A DNA stretch of 32,485 nucleotides from the NCBI GenBank assembly GCA_964400725.1, contig CAYNVS010000036.1, positions 1-32,485 on the forward strand. The letters are read 5' to 3'. This document shows, piece after piece, positions 1-8,704 of the stretch. This stretch comes from CAYNVS01 sp964400725. Lineage in GTDB: Bacteria > Myxococcota_A > SURF-8 > CAYNVS01. The stretch's first letter is position 1. Every line of letters begins with the position of its first letter. Position numbers and translations under genes: made by a program. Under the pieces are notes generated by a model. The model ran no database searches, was not told the DNA's origin, and saw only the letters and a program-made list of their open reading frames with translations.

Positions 1-1
1 C

Positions 2-541
2 GACAAACTGGCCTTCGTAATGGATCTCAAGAACAACCGCCGCGGCAGAATTTCCGAGTACGCGGCCAAGTTTTCAGGCGCCACCTACACTCCCGTGGAC
101 GGCAAACTTGATTACAACCCGTTGTGGAACCATAAGGCCGATTGCGCCTTCCCCAGCGCGACCCAGAACGAAATCAACGGCAAAGACGCCCAGAACCTCA
201 TTAATAACGGCGTTTACGTCGTGAGCGAAGGCGCGAACATGCCGACGACCCCCGACGGCGTCAACCTCTTCATCGAGCATCGCATTTTGTACGCTCCGGG
301 CAAAGCGGCAAACGCTGGCGGCGTCGCCACCAGCGGCCTGGAAATGAGCCAGAACAGCATGAGACTGTCTTGGAGCCGCGAAGAAGTCGATCACAGGCTT
401 CACGGCATTATGAAGAGCATTCACAAGTCCTGCGTTGACGCTTCCGAGCGCTTCGGCACTCCGGGCAACTACGTCAACGGCGCAAACATCGCCGGCTTCC
501 TCAAGGTCGCCAACGCCATGATGGATCAGGGACTAATCTAA
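2..541 (+). CDS. gdhA: NADP-type glutamate dehydrogenase, C-terminal part (5' end outside window)
   Basis: This is the C-terminal 179 residues of a hexameric glutamate dehydrogenase, which interconverts 2-oxoglutarate plus ammonia and glutamate in the cytoplasm. The open frame runs in from the window edge, so the start is missing; the internal ATG at 20 is not a start. Family hallmarks are visible: the segment AFVMDLKNNRRGRISEYA, the central part of the NAD(P)-binding domain with VVSEGANMPTTPDG, and the conserved end with TSGLEMSQNSMRLSW, a HRLHGIM/IHKSC helix and NYVNGANIAGFLKVANAM. These match the NADP-dependent, roughly 450-residue bacterial GdhA class rather than the large NAD-dependent classes. 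The gene ends at 541 and is followed by a strong terminator, so it closes its transcription unit. Identification is very secure; cofactor preference is inferred from overall similarity. Confidence 0.95.
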   Translation, partial: DKLAFVMDLKNNRRGRISEYAAKFSGATYTPVDGKLDYNPLWNHKADCAFPSATQNEINGKDAQNLINNGVYVVSEGANMPTTPDGVNLFIEHRILYAPGKAANAGGVATSGLEMSQNSMRLSWSREEVDHRLHGIMKSIHKSCVDASERFGTPGNYVNGANIAGFLKVANAMMDQGLI

Positions 542-590
542 CAGATAATAATTTACGCCCCCTATTAGCTTTGTCGCTCAACAATAGGGC

Positions 591-628
591 AAGGGACGAG
601 CCGAAAGGTTCGTCCCTTTTTTATTTTT
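591..628 (+). terminator. Rho-independent terminator after gdhA
   Basis: A 10-pair stem (593-602 with 607-616, one G-T pair) closes a GAAA tetraloop at 603-606. It is followed by six T, an A and five more T (617-628). A smaller inverted repeat, CCCTATT at 560-566 against AATAGGG at 583-589, lies just upstream, so the transcript end may carry two tandem hairpins. Confidence 0.9.
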
Positions 629-660
629 ACGCAAACAGCCGAAAATTTTTAACGATTTGT

Positions 661-688
661 TTGACTGCGGCAAACATTTTAGTATTGT
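661..688 (+). promoter_or_regulatory. Candidate sigma70-type promoter for the S9 peptidase gene
   Basis: TTGACT (661-666) and TATTGT (683-688) are separated by 16 bases. The pair lies between the gdhA terminator and the peptidase start at 763. A ribosome-binding site AGGAG sits at 749-753. The call rests on consensus match and position only. Confidence 0.45.
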
Positions 689-762
689 TATTTAAGAAAA
701 TTGTTAGGACAACGCTTATAACTAAATAATTCTTTGAAGAAGTTACATAGGAGAAGAAAGAA

Positions 763-2826
763 ATGAAACGCGCGCTGTTTTTTGCGGTTTTGGCGCTTTC
801 CGTTGCGGGATTCACGGCTTTTTCCTGCGTCTCGGACAAGCAGTCGGTTAAAAAAGATCAAACTATGGAACAAACAGAAAAAAGCGGGGACTCTCTAATC
901 CCGCGCTCGCTGCTGTTTGGCAACCCCGAACGCCGGACAGTGCGCATGTCGCCGGACGGCAAATACATTTCCTTTATCGCCCCGCTTGAAGGAGCGCTGA
1001 ACATTTACGTCGCATTGGCAAGCGACGTTGAAAACGCCAAACCGCTTACCAAGGAAAAAGGACGCGGCCTTTACATGCCTTATTTCTGGGCGTACACGAG
1101 CAAGCATATCGTTTATATCAAAGACGACAACGGCGACGAGAATTGGGCGGTTCATGCGCTTGACGTGGAAACCGGAGAAGACAAGGCGGTTACGCCTGAA
1201 AAGAAAGTGCAGGCGAGGATTGAAAACCTGAGCTATAAACGCCCGAATGAAATACTTGTAAGTCTCAACGACCGCAACCCCAAGTATCACGAGTTGTACG
1301 TACTTAATTTAAAAACCGGAGAGCTTAAGCGCGTTCAGGAAAACGACCGCTTCGACGGATTTGTAACAGACGACGATTATAACGTACGCTTCGCCAAAGC
1401 CGTATCGTCCGACGGGGGATCCGAGATTTTCGCGCCGGACGGCAAGGGCGGATGGAAAACCTTTATGAAAATTACAAGCGAAGACGCGCTGACGACCTTC
1501 CTTTTCGATTTCGATAAATCCGGCAAAAACGCGTACATCATCGACTCCCGCGGCAGGGATAAAGGAGCTCTTTTCAGCCTCAACGTCGAAACGATGAAAC
1601 AGACGCTCATCGCCGAGAACGAAAAATCGGATATAAATAATCTTTTTCTTCACCCGGTTGAAAAGAACGTTATTGCGACCGTAACGAATTACGAAAGAAC
1701 GACTTGGCAAATAGTCGACAAGACATGGGAAGAGGACTTTAGCGCTTTAAAGTCGCCGAGCGAAGGCGAACTGCAAATACTGTCCGCGACTTCCGACGTA
1801 AATAAGCTGTTGGTCTGCTATCTGCTAGACAACGGCCCTATAAGTTATTTTATTTACGACAGACAAACCAAGAAAACCAATTTTTTGTTTGTGAACGATA
1901 AACGAATTAAAGAATTGAAACTTTCTAAAATGTACCCGAAAGTCATAAATTCACGCGACGGCCTTTCGCTTATTAGCTACCTCACCATACCGAGAAGCGC
2001 GGACGCGGGCGGAAAAGTCGAGAAACCTCTGCCGATGGTTTTGCTTGTTCACGGAGGACCATGGCATCGCGATGCGTGGGGCTACAACCCCGAACACCAA
2101 TGGCTTGCAGACCGCGGATATATCGCGCTGAGCGTAAATTACAGAGGCTCGACCGGATTTGGCAAAGGGTTCATAAACGCCGCCAACCTGCAATGGGGCG
2201 CAAAAATGCACGACGATTTAATCGACGCGGTGAATTGGGCGGTTAAAGAAGGGTACGCGGACGCTTCGAAAGTCGCGATTATGGGATGGAGCTACGGCGG
2301 ATACGCGACGCTCGCCGGCTTGACGATGACGCCCGATACGTTTGCGTGCGGAATCGCCGGAGTCGGCCCCGCAAATTTAGTTACATTCATGGAAAACATA
2401 CCGCCATACTGGGCGCCGCTAATGGAAATTCTGGCGAAACGCATTGGCGACCCGCGGACGGAAGAAGGAAAGAAGTTTCTTTTGTCCCGCTCCCCGCTGA
2501 CGTACGTCGATAAAATTAAGAAACCTCTGCTTATCGGACACGGCAAGAACGATCCGCGAGTAAAATTGTCGGAAAGCGAACAGATTGTAAACGCGATGGC
2601 GGAGAAAAAAATACCCGTCGTCTTCGCGCTTTATCCCGACGAAGGGCACGGCTTTGCAAGACCGCAAAATAGAATGTCCTTCTATTCGATGGCGGAGATT
2701 ATGCTCGGCCGCTGCCTCGGCGGAAAAAGCGCGCCCATCGGCGACGATTTCGTCGGATCGAGCGCGACCGTTCCCGTCGGCTTGGAAATACTGCCGGACG
2801 TAAAGAACGCTTTACAAAAACAATAA
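763..2826 (+). CDS. S9 (prolyl oligopeptidase) family peptidase, lipoprotein
   Basis: This is a 687-residue serine peptidase of the dipeptidyl-peptidase/acylaminoacyl-peptidase type (family S9), expected to cleave short peptides. The N-terminus is a signal peptide ending in AFSC (Cys22), so it is probably a lipoprotein facing the periplasm or outside; the lipobox is loose, with Phe at -2. Residues about 45-400 form the WD/beta-propeller-like region. Residues about 420-670 form the alpha/beta-hydrolase domain with HGGPW (430-434), the nucleophile elbow GWSYGGY with Ser510, Asp597 in GKNDPRV and His629 in DEGHGF. All three catalytic residues are present and length is normal for the family. The start is fixed by AGGAG nine bases upstream. 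It appears to be transcribed alone. Exact specificity (prolyl, acyl or alanyl) cannot be read from the sequence. Confidence 0.9.
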   Translation: MKRALFFAVLALSVAGFTAFSCVSDKQSVKKDQTMEQTEKSGDSLIPRSLLFGNPERRTVRMSPDGKYISFIAPLEGALNIYVALASDVENAKPLTKEKGRGLYMPYFWAYTSKHIVYIKDDNGDENWAVHALDVETGEDKAVTPEKKVQARIENLSYKRPNEILVSLNDRNPKYHELYVLNLKTGELKRVQENDRFDGFVTDDDYNVRFAKAVSSDGGSEIFAPDGKGGWKTFMKITSEDALTTFLFDFDKSGKNAYIIDSRGRDKGALFSLNVETMKQTLIAENEKSDINNLFLHPVEKNVIATVTNYERTTWQIVDKTWEEDFSALKSPSEGELQILSATSDVNKLLVCYLLDNGPISYFIYDRQTKKTNFLFVNDKRIKELKLSKMYPKVINSRDGLSLISYLTIPRSADAGGKVEKPLPMVLLVHGGPWHRDAWGYNPEHQWLADRGYIALSVNYRGSTGFGKGFINAANLQWGAKMHDDLIDAVNWAVKEGYADASKVAIMGWSYGGYATLAGLTMTPDTFACGIAGVGPANLVTFMENIPPYWAPLMEILAKRIGDPRTEEGKKFLLSRSPLTYVDKIKKPLLIGHGKNDPRVKLSESEQIVNAMAEKKIPVVFALYPDEGHGFARPQNRMSFYSMAEIMLGRCLGGKSAPIGDDFVGSSATVPVGLEILPDVKNALQKQ

Positions 2827-2864
2827 CGAGGCAATCGCATAAAAAATCAAGGCGCGAAACCAAG

Positions 2865-2885
2865 ACGCCATAATTAATTAGGCGT
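2865..2885. repeat. Near-perfect palindrome in intergenic region
   Basis: ACGCC at 2865-2869 pairs with GGCGT at 2881-2885 around the self-complementary core TAATTAATTA (2871-2880), with one unpaired A at 2870. There is no T-run after it, so it is not a classical terminator. It may be an operator or an mRNA 3' hairpin. A second weak hairpin (GCGTA/TACGC, from about 2948) followed by GCTTTTT near 2969 could end transcription of the peptidase gene. Confidence 0.35.
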
Positions 2886-2998
2886 TAAATCATTTATCTC
2901 TCGACCGGCGCTTATATCCCTTATCGGTTGGGAGTTTTAAAAAATAAGCGTATTCCTTACTTTTACGCGCTTTTTAAATTTACATTTTTTATTCTTTC

Positions 2999-3027
2999 TT
3001 GAAACGAGAATTTCTGTATTATATACA
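2999..3027 (+). promoter_or_regulatory. Candidate promoter of the lyase-like/GH105 operon
   Basis: TTGAAA (2999-3004) and TATACA (3022-3027) are 17 bases apart in an AT-rich stretch 48 bases before the start codon. An alternative -10, TATTAT at 3017-3022 preceded by TG, overlaps it. Confidence 0.45.
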
Positions 3028-3074
3028 TAATTCGATTATCGTTTGTACAACAAGAACCAGAACGCGAGGAAAAC

Positions 3075-5291
3075 GTGAAGAAATTCTTGATATTAATCGG
3101 CGTTATTGCGCTCTTTACGCAGGCGTGCGTGGAGGATTTGCCTAAAAGCTCGAAAAAAATTCCCGGCTGGCAAGCCGAGCGTCAAAACGATTACATGAAG
3201 TTTGCTTGCAGCGCGCCTTTCAACGCGGGAAGCGTCATGGGCGTCTTAATACATCTTGAATGCGCGCATCGAGGACTTATAGAACCGATTCCCGACGGAA
3301 GCGTTCCCGAAAACGCATGGGACGCCATTTTTAAAAAATTATACAACCTTGAAGACACAAGCGACTTTAACGTAAATCATCTCATCAATCTGCTTTACGC
3401 ATTCGAGGGCGACCCCGCGATAGCCGCGGGGTTGTGGACAAAAATCGAGGAAGCTCTGCTTAACTTTAAATACTGGTTCGCCGACCCTACCCCCGACCGC
3501 ACTAACGACAAAGGAGAAAAAGTCGTAGATATGATGTGGTACTGGTCGGAAAATCACGTCTTGCTGTTTCGCTCTGCGGAATATCTAGCCGGTCAACGTT
3601 ACCCCGAAAAAGTCTTCGCCGTAAGCGGAATGACCGGACGCGAGCATATGGAGCGAGCCCGCGCCGAGATAATGCAGTGGCTCGACGAGCGGGGCCGGTT
3701 CGGCTTTACGGAATGGCACAGCGACGTTTACTACAACTGGGACATGCAGCCGCTTCTTACGCTTATAGAATGGAGCCGCGACGAAGAAATGGTTCTCAAA
3801 GCGTCTATGGTTCTCGATTTAATTTGGCTTGATATGGCGTTGAACCTGCATAAGGGTTATTTCGGCGCGACTCACGGCAGAAGCTACATCAAGGACAAGC
3901 CCGCGGCGGTCAAAGAGGACACGTTCACCGCGACCAAACTTTTCTTCGACGATACGACGCTTCCATTGGACGACGCGAACGCCGGAGCGGCAATCGCTTT
4001 CAGCAGAGCCAAAAATTACGTAATGCCGTACGTTCTCCGCTCGATAGCCCGCGACGATACTCCGATGGAAGACAAGGAAAAGATGAACCTTCCGATAGAC
4101 GAATCTCCGCCCGCATCATGGGACTCGCCACTACCGCAGCCCCCTTACGGCTTCAATTACTCCGACGACAAATACTTGCCGATGTGGTGGTCGATGAGCG
4201 CGTTTGTTTCGTGGCCGTGCATGCCGAAAACTTTCGAGGTCGGCAATAAACACAATTTATGGAGCGGTCAGTTTAAAGACTTCAGCATGATTGCCGACAT
4301 AGTTGACCTTAACCAGCCGATAGAAGACATAATGGAGAGCGTTTATCCATACTATAAAATGTTCTGGAAAGTCTTCAATCAGGCGCTTTTGAAAGAAGTC
4401 CGCACTTATACTTACCGCACTGGAGACTACATGCTTTCCAGCGCGGTGGATTATCGAGCCGGCATGATGAGCGCTCAAGTTCACTCATGGCAGGCGACGT
4501 TGGACGAAACCGCGTCCGTATTTACGACGCATCCGTCGTACCTTCCCGTCGCGGACGGCGAGCAGCCGCCCGTCGAATGGAACTGGCAGAAAGAAGACGA
4601 GCCCGGCCCCGGCTACTGGACGGGACAGGCTTCTCTTCCCCGCATCGCGCAATATAAAAACGCGGCCATTATTATTTACGCGCCGCAGTTTGCGCCTAAG
4701 CCGCTGGGCATTAAGAGCTTCGATTACCGTCAAGAGACGCACGCCTATTTCCCAACCGCCAGTTTCGACGAATACGAGCAGTCCGGCTCTTGGATTTTCG
4801 GCCGCAAAGGCGACTCGTACGTCGCGCTTTATTCGCTCAAACCGACTTCGTGGCGATTAAACCAGCCGGAAGTTTATAAAAACGACGGCAAGCCTTTCGA
4901 TTTGGTCGCCGGGGGAGGAGCCGAGAACGTTTGGATTGTCGAGCTTGGAAGCAGGAGCGAAAACGGAAGTTTTGAAATTTTTAAATCGGCGATAAAAGCC
5001 GCGAATGTGCAAACGACGCGCATCCCCGACGCGGAAGGGGACGGATACGACGACGGTTACGACGTCGAGTACGAGTCGCCGTCTCAGGGAAAAATGACTT
5101 TCGGCTGGACGGCTCAATTCAAGGTGAAAGACGTCGCAGTTCCGCTGAACTGGGATTCGCGCTTCGACAATAAATACGTGAATGCGGAATTCGCTTCCGG
5201 CGTTTACGAAATTACGAACGGCGAGCACAAACTCTCGCTTGATTTCTCAGCCGGAAAAAGGAAGATGACGACCGGACCGGACAAACCGTAA
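3075..5291 (+). CDS. Large exported lipoprotein, probable alpha/alpha-toroid carbohydrate-active protein
   Basis: I do not recognise a named family for this 738-residue protein. It starts with GTG at 3075 behind GAGGA (3066-3070) and has a signal peptide ending in TQAC (Cys18), suggesting lipidation, though Gln at -2 is unusual. Residues about 60-450 are helical and rich in Trp/Tyr/His/Asp clusters such as MMWYWSENH, GFTEWHSDVYYNWDMQP and ATHGRSY. This looks like the helical toroid of polysaccharide lyases and related enzymes. Residues about 460-730 are beta-rich, with VHSWQATLDETASVF, GYWTGQASLPRIAQ and HAYFPTASFDEY, plus an Asp-rich loop near 650-667 that could bind calcium. The next gene is a GH88/GH105 hydrolase, whose substrates are products of polysaccharide lyases. 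That pairing supports a lyase-like role, but catalysis is inferred and not shown. The coding frame is intact. Confidence 0.75.
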   Translation: MKKFLILIGVIALFTQACVEDLPKSSKKIPGWQAERQNDYMKFACSAPFNAGSVMGVLIHLECAHRGLIEPIPDGSVPENAWDAIFKKLYNLEDTSDFNVNHLINLLYAFEGDPAIAAGLWTKIEEALLNFKYWFADPTPDRTNDKGEKVVDMMWYWSENHVLLFRSAEYLAGQRYPEKVFAVSGMTGREHMERARAEIMQWLDERGRFGFTEWHSDVYYNWDMQPLLTLIEWSRDEEMVLKASMVLDLIWLDMALNLHKGYFGATHGRSYIKDKPAAVKEDTFTATKLFFDDTTLPLDDANAGAAIAFSRAKNYVMPYVLRSIARDDTPMEDKEKMNLPIDESPPASWDSPLPQPPYGFNYSDDKYLPMWWSMSAFVSWPCMPKTFEVGNKHNLWSGQFKDFSMIADIVDLNQPIEDIMESVYPYYKMFWKVFNQALLKEVRTYTYRTGDYMLSSAVDYRAGMMSAQVHSWQATLDETASVFTTHPSYLPVADGEQPPVEWNWQKEDEPGPGYWTGQASLPRIAQYKNAAIIIYAPQFAPKPLGIKSFDYRQETHAYFPTASFDEYEQSGSWIFGRKGDSYVALYSLKPTSWRLNQPEVYKNDGKPFDLVAGGGAENVWIVELGSRSENGSFEIFKSAIKAANVQTTRIPDAEGDGYDDGYDVEYESPSQGKMTFGWTAQFKVKDVAVPLNWDSRFDNKYVNAEFASGVYEITNGEHKLSLDFSAGKRKMTTGPDKP

Positions 5292-5328
5292 ACGCAAAAT
5301 TTTAGAGATTTTAGAGAGACGATTGCCA

Positions 5329-6543
5329 ATGAAAAAATTTATTTGCTTAGCGGCGTTTGCGCTCGCAACCGCTTTATGCGTTTTGCAATTTTCATGCGGT
5401 TCAACTTCGGAGAACAAAACCCCGGCTCCCTACGACTACTGCGGCGGCAAGGCGCCAAACCAGGAATGCTACGCAGACAAACGCGCGCCGAACTCCGAAA
5501 ACGTCGCGCTTGCACAACAAATCGCCGACAGATTTATCGCCGTCCACAAAATCGAATCGCAAAAATGGGACTGGGTTCCGATGGTAATGATGTTTTCGCT
5601 GACCGAGCTTTACCGCGTTACGGGCGAAAAAAAGTATCAAGACTATTACAAGTCTTGGATAGATTATCATATCGAAAAAGGTTACGAAATCGGAACGAGC
5701 GATTCTTGCTCGCCGTCTTTGATTGCGGCGACGCTCTACATGCAGACCGGCGAAGTAAAGTATAAAAAAGTTGTTGACGACGCTTTTTATTACCTCGACA
5801 ACGTCGCCTTGCGCACGGAACAAGGGGGAATAAGCCACCTAGGCGACTTCGATTTGCTCGGCGTTACCCTTTGGCTCGATTCGTTGTTTATGTTCGGCAA
5901 TTTAATGACTCGCTGGGGCGAGTTTGCGGACGACAAGACTCGGCTTGACGATTACGGAGAGCAATTTAAAATTTTCGCCGACTTGCTGCAATCAGCCGGA
6001 GGCTTCTTTGTTCACGCGTACGGATACAAGCCTCAGGTCGATGCCGACATTTATTGGGGGCGCGGCAACGGCTGGATAACCGCCTCAGGATACGACTATC
6101 TTCGCGCCAGATTGATTCGCGGGGAAACCGACGACTTTGTAAGAAACGCTCTCGCGAAACAAGTCGCGGCGATTATTTCGACGCAGGACGCGGCGACGGG
6201 AATGTGGTGGACGATACTCAACCGTCCAGGCGAGACTTATCTGGAAACAAGCGCGGGCGCTTTGTTCGCATACGGAATGGCCCGCGGATACCGTTACGGA
6301 TTTCTAGGAGAAGATGTTCTTCCGACTATTAAGAGAGCGGTTGAAGGCTTTAAAAGAAAGATTAAAATGGACGAAGAAGGACGGCCTTACATTACGGGCA
6401 TATCTATCGGCACCAGCGCCGGAACTTTCGATTATTATAAAAACATAGCCGTAATGGACGATATAGACGATAAATCGGCGGTCAGCTACGGAGTAGGCGC
6501 GGTAGTGCTGGCGTTAATCGAAACAAGCGGGCTGAATTACTAA
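5329..6543 (+). CDS. GH88/GH105-family unsaturated glucuronyl/rhamnogalacturonyl hydrolase, lipoprotein
   Basis: This 404-residue protein resembles YteR-type unsaturated uronyl hydrolases, which remove the 4,5-unsaturated uronic acid left at the end of oligosaccharides by polysaccharide lyases. The signal peptide ends in QFSC (Cys23), so it is probably a lipoprotein. Family signatures are the helical-toroid repeat pattern (SLTELYRVTGEKKYQDYYK), LWLDSLFM with conserved Asp184, and YWGRGNGW at 242-249, the hallmark of this fold near the active site. I chose ATG 5329 over the TTG at 5323 because it begins the typical MKK signal peptide, with GAGAG upstream. It lies 37 bases after the lyase-like gene and is probably co-transcribed. 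Family membership is secure; whether the substrate is pectic or glycosaminoglycan-like is unknown. Confidence 0.88.
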   Translation: MKKFICLAAFALATALCVLQFSCGSTSENKTPAPYDYCGGKAPNQECYADKRAPNSENVALAQQIADRFIAVHKIESQKWDWVPMVMMFSLTELYRVTGEKKYQDYYKSWIDYHIEKGYEIGTSDSCSPSLIAATLYMQTGEVKYKKVVDDAFYYLDNVALRTEQGGISHLGDFDLLGVTLWLDSLFMFGNLMTRWGEFADDKTRLDDYGEQFKIFADLLQSAGGFFVHAYGYKPQVDADIYWGRGNGWITASGYDYLRARLIRGETDDFVRNALAKQVAAIISTQDAATGMWWTILNRPGETYLETSAGALFAYGMARGYRYGFLGEDVLPTIKRAVEGFKRKIKMDEEGRPYITGISIGTSAGTFDYYKNIAVMDDIDDKSAVSYGVGAVVLALIETSGLNY

Positions 6544-6548
6544 AAGCG

Positions 6549-6577
6549 AAGGTTCCGTTTATCTCGCAACCTTTTTT
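6549..6577 (+). terminator. Probable terminator after the GH105 gene
   Basis: AAGGTT (6549-6554) pairs with AACCTT (6568-6573) around a 13-base loop, and the descending arm runs into six consecutive T (6572-6577). The stem is short, so strength is uncertain. It separates the glycan unit from the kinase promoter. Confidence 0.5.
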
Positions 6578-6579
6578 CC

Positions 6580-6610
6580 TTGACATAACGCGCCGCCTTG
6601 GTTGTAAACT
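6580..6610 (+). promoter_or_regulatory. Promoter of the Ser/Thr kinase gene
   Basis: A perfect TTGACA (6580-6585) is followed after 19 bases by TAAACT (6605-6610), which has TG directly in front of it. Because this signal overlaps the in-frame TTG at 6598, it supports the later ATG at 6640 as the true kinase start. Confidence 0.5.
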
Positions 6611-6639
6611 ATATTGTACAGTTTGCGGCGGATATAATT

Positions 6640-8571
6640 ATGACAACGGAAAGAATATTAAAATACAGAGTGCTGGGCGAGCTGGGAAAAGGCGGAATGG
6701 CTTCGGTGCTGCTTGGTTTAGACGAGAGCTTGCAGCGCAAGGTTGCGATTAAAGCTCTTCACCCGCATCTTATGCAGGACGCAGAAGCGAAAGAGCGTTT
6801 TCGGCGAGAAGCGACTACCATCGCGGCGCTCGATCACCCCAACATCGTAAAAATATTCGATTATTCGCTCGACGAAAAAGGCGATCAATACATTGTGATG
6901 GAGTACGTCGATGGGCCGACTCTGTCGCAGTTCCTTTCGACGCGCCATATTCGTTTTCCGGAAATAGCGAGCTGCGTCGGAATTCAAATCGCCAAGGCGC
7001 TTAAGCACGCTCATTCGCAGGGCGTAGTCCACCGGGACTTGAAGCCCGAAAACATTATGATTAATAAGGGCGACGGCGCGCTGAAACTAACCGACTTCGG
7101 CATCGCGCGGCTGATGTCGGGGCAGCGGAGCCTTACCATTACAAGCGCTGTAATCGGCTCTCCCGCTTATATGTCGCCGGAAGTGATAGAAGGCGGCGAG
7201 GCGGACATTCGCTCCGACATTTTCAGCCTCGGAATACTTCTGTATGAAATAGCCGTCGGAAAACTGCCGTTTGAAGGCGCAAATCAACACGCTCTATTAA
7301 AAGCGATATTTGAGGGCTCTTACAGGAATCCCGAAGAAACCAATCCTCTTATTTCCAGAGAGTTCCGGGACGTAGTATCCCGCTGTATGAAGCGTAATCC
7401 GGATGAAAGGTTTCAAAACGCGGGCGAAGCGCTCGACGCGCTTAAAAAAATTTGTTCGCGTTACAAAATCGAAGACCCCGACAAAACGGCCGAGGAATAT
7501 TTTAAGGCTCCCGACAAAACGGAAGAGGCTTACTCGCTCGTACTGAAGGCGGCTCTTGAAGCTTACGCCGTTGAAAATCTTGAAAAATCGAACAAACGCG
7601 CCGCAATCGCTCATTGCAACAGGTTGTTTATTCTCGATCCGTCGAGCCGAATCGCAAGAGACGTAATGGAGAAAGTCGTTATGTCCCCGACGGTTGACGC
7701 GCCCGAAGAAGAAGACGAACCGCCCGAAGAAACTATTTCAAGAACGAACGAAGTTTTGCGGACGACGGCCGCAAAGCGCCGCAATAACAGACCGTTTTAT
7801 ATCGTTGCGGCCGTTCTTTTACTTTTGCTTACCGCCGCGGCGGTCTTATATTCCAATGGAAGAAGCCTTAAAAACGACAGAACGCAAACCCCGCCCGCAG
7901 CCGGCGCGGATACAAATAACGAAACGAAAGAGCCGGTTAAGCCCGACGAAAAAGCGAATCCGGGAATTCTCGGCTTGCACGAAAATATAAAACCTGAATT
8001 AAATCAAGGCAGCAAACAGCTTCAGAATTTAACCGTCGGCGAGCAAAAGCAGCTTGGGCTCATTCAAAAGCAGCCGGAGCTGAAAATAAAAGTAAAGCAA
8101 ATAGAGGAGCAGGACGATAAAAAACGCGAGACTAAAAAAGGAATCGTCAGAATAATTACTTCGCCTTGGGCGTCGGTTTACATCGACGACCAATACAAGG
8201 GGGACACGCCTATCGTCCGCGAGTTCGAGCTGACGCAGGGAGAGCATTTATTAAGGTTTGAAAACCCGTGCTGCGAAACTTTTACAAAAGTCGTAAACGT
8301 CTCGCAAGGCGGCGAGGTGATAGAAATACGTAAAAAACTAAGAATTATCGGCTATTTAATGGTAAAGTCCCAGCCGGGAATGGAAGTTTTCGTTGACGGC
8401 GTTTTTTACGCCCGAACGCCGATGCAGAAGCCGGTAGGAATAGGCTGGGATTGGGGAGAAAACCGCAAAACTATTAACGTGGAATTGCGAAAAAGCGGCG
8501 TTTCCGTAAAGTCGGCTAAAGTAACGCTTGAAAGCGGCAAAGTTAAAGACGCTGATTTTTTTGACAAGTAA
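6640..8571 (+). CDS. Eukaryotic-like Ser/Thr protein kinase with transmembrane segment and two PEGA domains
   Basis: This 643-residue membrane kinase has a cytoplasmic kinase domain (about 8-270) with the Gly-rich loop GELGKGGMASV, ATP-anchoring Lys38 (VAIKAL), catalytic loop HRDLKPEN at 131-138 with Asp133, DFG at 152-154 and SPAYMSPE at the end of the activation segment. All residues needed for catalysis are present. A charged linker leads to a hydrophobic segment at about 386-405, and a Lys/Gln-rich stalk follows. Two PEGA-like beta domains come last, about 500-560 (SPWASVYIDDQYKG) and about 570-640 (SQPGMEVFVDGVFY). PEGA domains usually lie outside the membrane and are thought to bind envelope components, so this is probably an envelope sensor. 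Its targets are unknown. I chose ATG 6640 because the upstream TTG lies inside the promoter. The gene stands alone. Confidence 0.92.
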   Translation: MTTERILKYRVLGELGKGGMASVLLGLDESLQRKVAIKALHPHLMQDAEAKERFRREATTIAALDHPNIVKIFDYSLDEKGDQYIVMEYVDGPTLSQFLSTRHIRFPEIASCVGIQIAKALKHAHSQGVVHRDLKPENIMINKGDGALKLTDFGIARLMSGQRSLTITSAVIGSPAYMSPEVIEGGEADIRSDIFSLGILLYEIAVGKLPFEGANQHALLKAIFEGSYRNPEETNPLISREFRDVVSRCMKRNPDERFQNAGEALDALKKICSRYKIEDPDKTAEEYFKAPDKTEEAYSLVLKAALEAYAVENLEKSNKRAAIAHCNRLFILDPSSRIARDVMEKVVMSPTVDAPEEEDEPPEETISRTNEVLRTTAAKRRNNRPFYIVAAVLLLLLTAAAVLYSNGRSLKNDRTQTPPAAGADTNNETKEPVKPDEKANPGILGLHENIKPELNQGSKQLQNLTVGEQKQLGLIQKQPELKIKVKQIEEQDDKKRETKKGIVRIITSPWASVYIDDQYKGDTPIVREFELTQGEHLLRFENPCCETFTKVVNVSQGGEVIEIRKKLRIIGYLMVKSQPGMEVFVDGVFYARTPMQKPVGIGWDWGENRKTINVELRKSGVSVKSAKVTLESGKVKDADFFDK

Positions 8572-8593
8572 AATAAAAAAAAAGTTTTTTTAA

Positions 8594-8622
8594 CTTGAAA
8601 AAAAGACGTTTCAAGGGATAAT
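8594..8622 (+). promoter_or_regulatory. Candidate promoter with AT-rich UP-like region and overlapping inverted repeat
   Basis: TTGAAA (8595-8600) and GATAAT (8617-8622) are 16 bases apart. A/T tracts at 8573-8592 lie just upstream and resemble an UP element. The -35 box sits in a 7-bp inverted repeat, CTTGAAA (8594-8600) against TTTCAAG (8609-8615), which could be an operator for a repressor. Confidence 0.5.
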
Positions 8623-8704
8623 AGCGGTAAATAGAAATAGTGGAAGAAATCGAAATCTTGCACTAATATTCAAACGGGCTGTAATGGTTAAAAGGGAGAA
8701 AAGT

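Noticed and set aside
2827..3074. Possible RNA gene or riboswitch in the 248-base gap before the lyase-like gene
   Set aside because: Only small hairpins and an AT-rich promoter region are visible; no tRNA-like cloverleaf or known riboswitch core could be recognised.
6633..6638. Perfect TATAAT directly before the kinase ATG
   Set aside because: A start site seven bases downstream would fall inside the coding region. The TTGACA/TAAACT pair further upstream is a better promoter.
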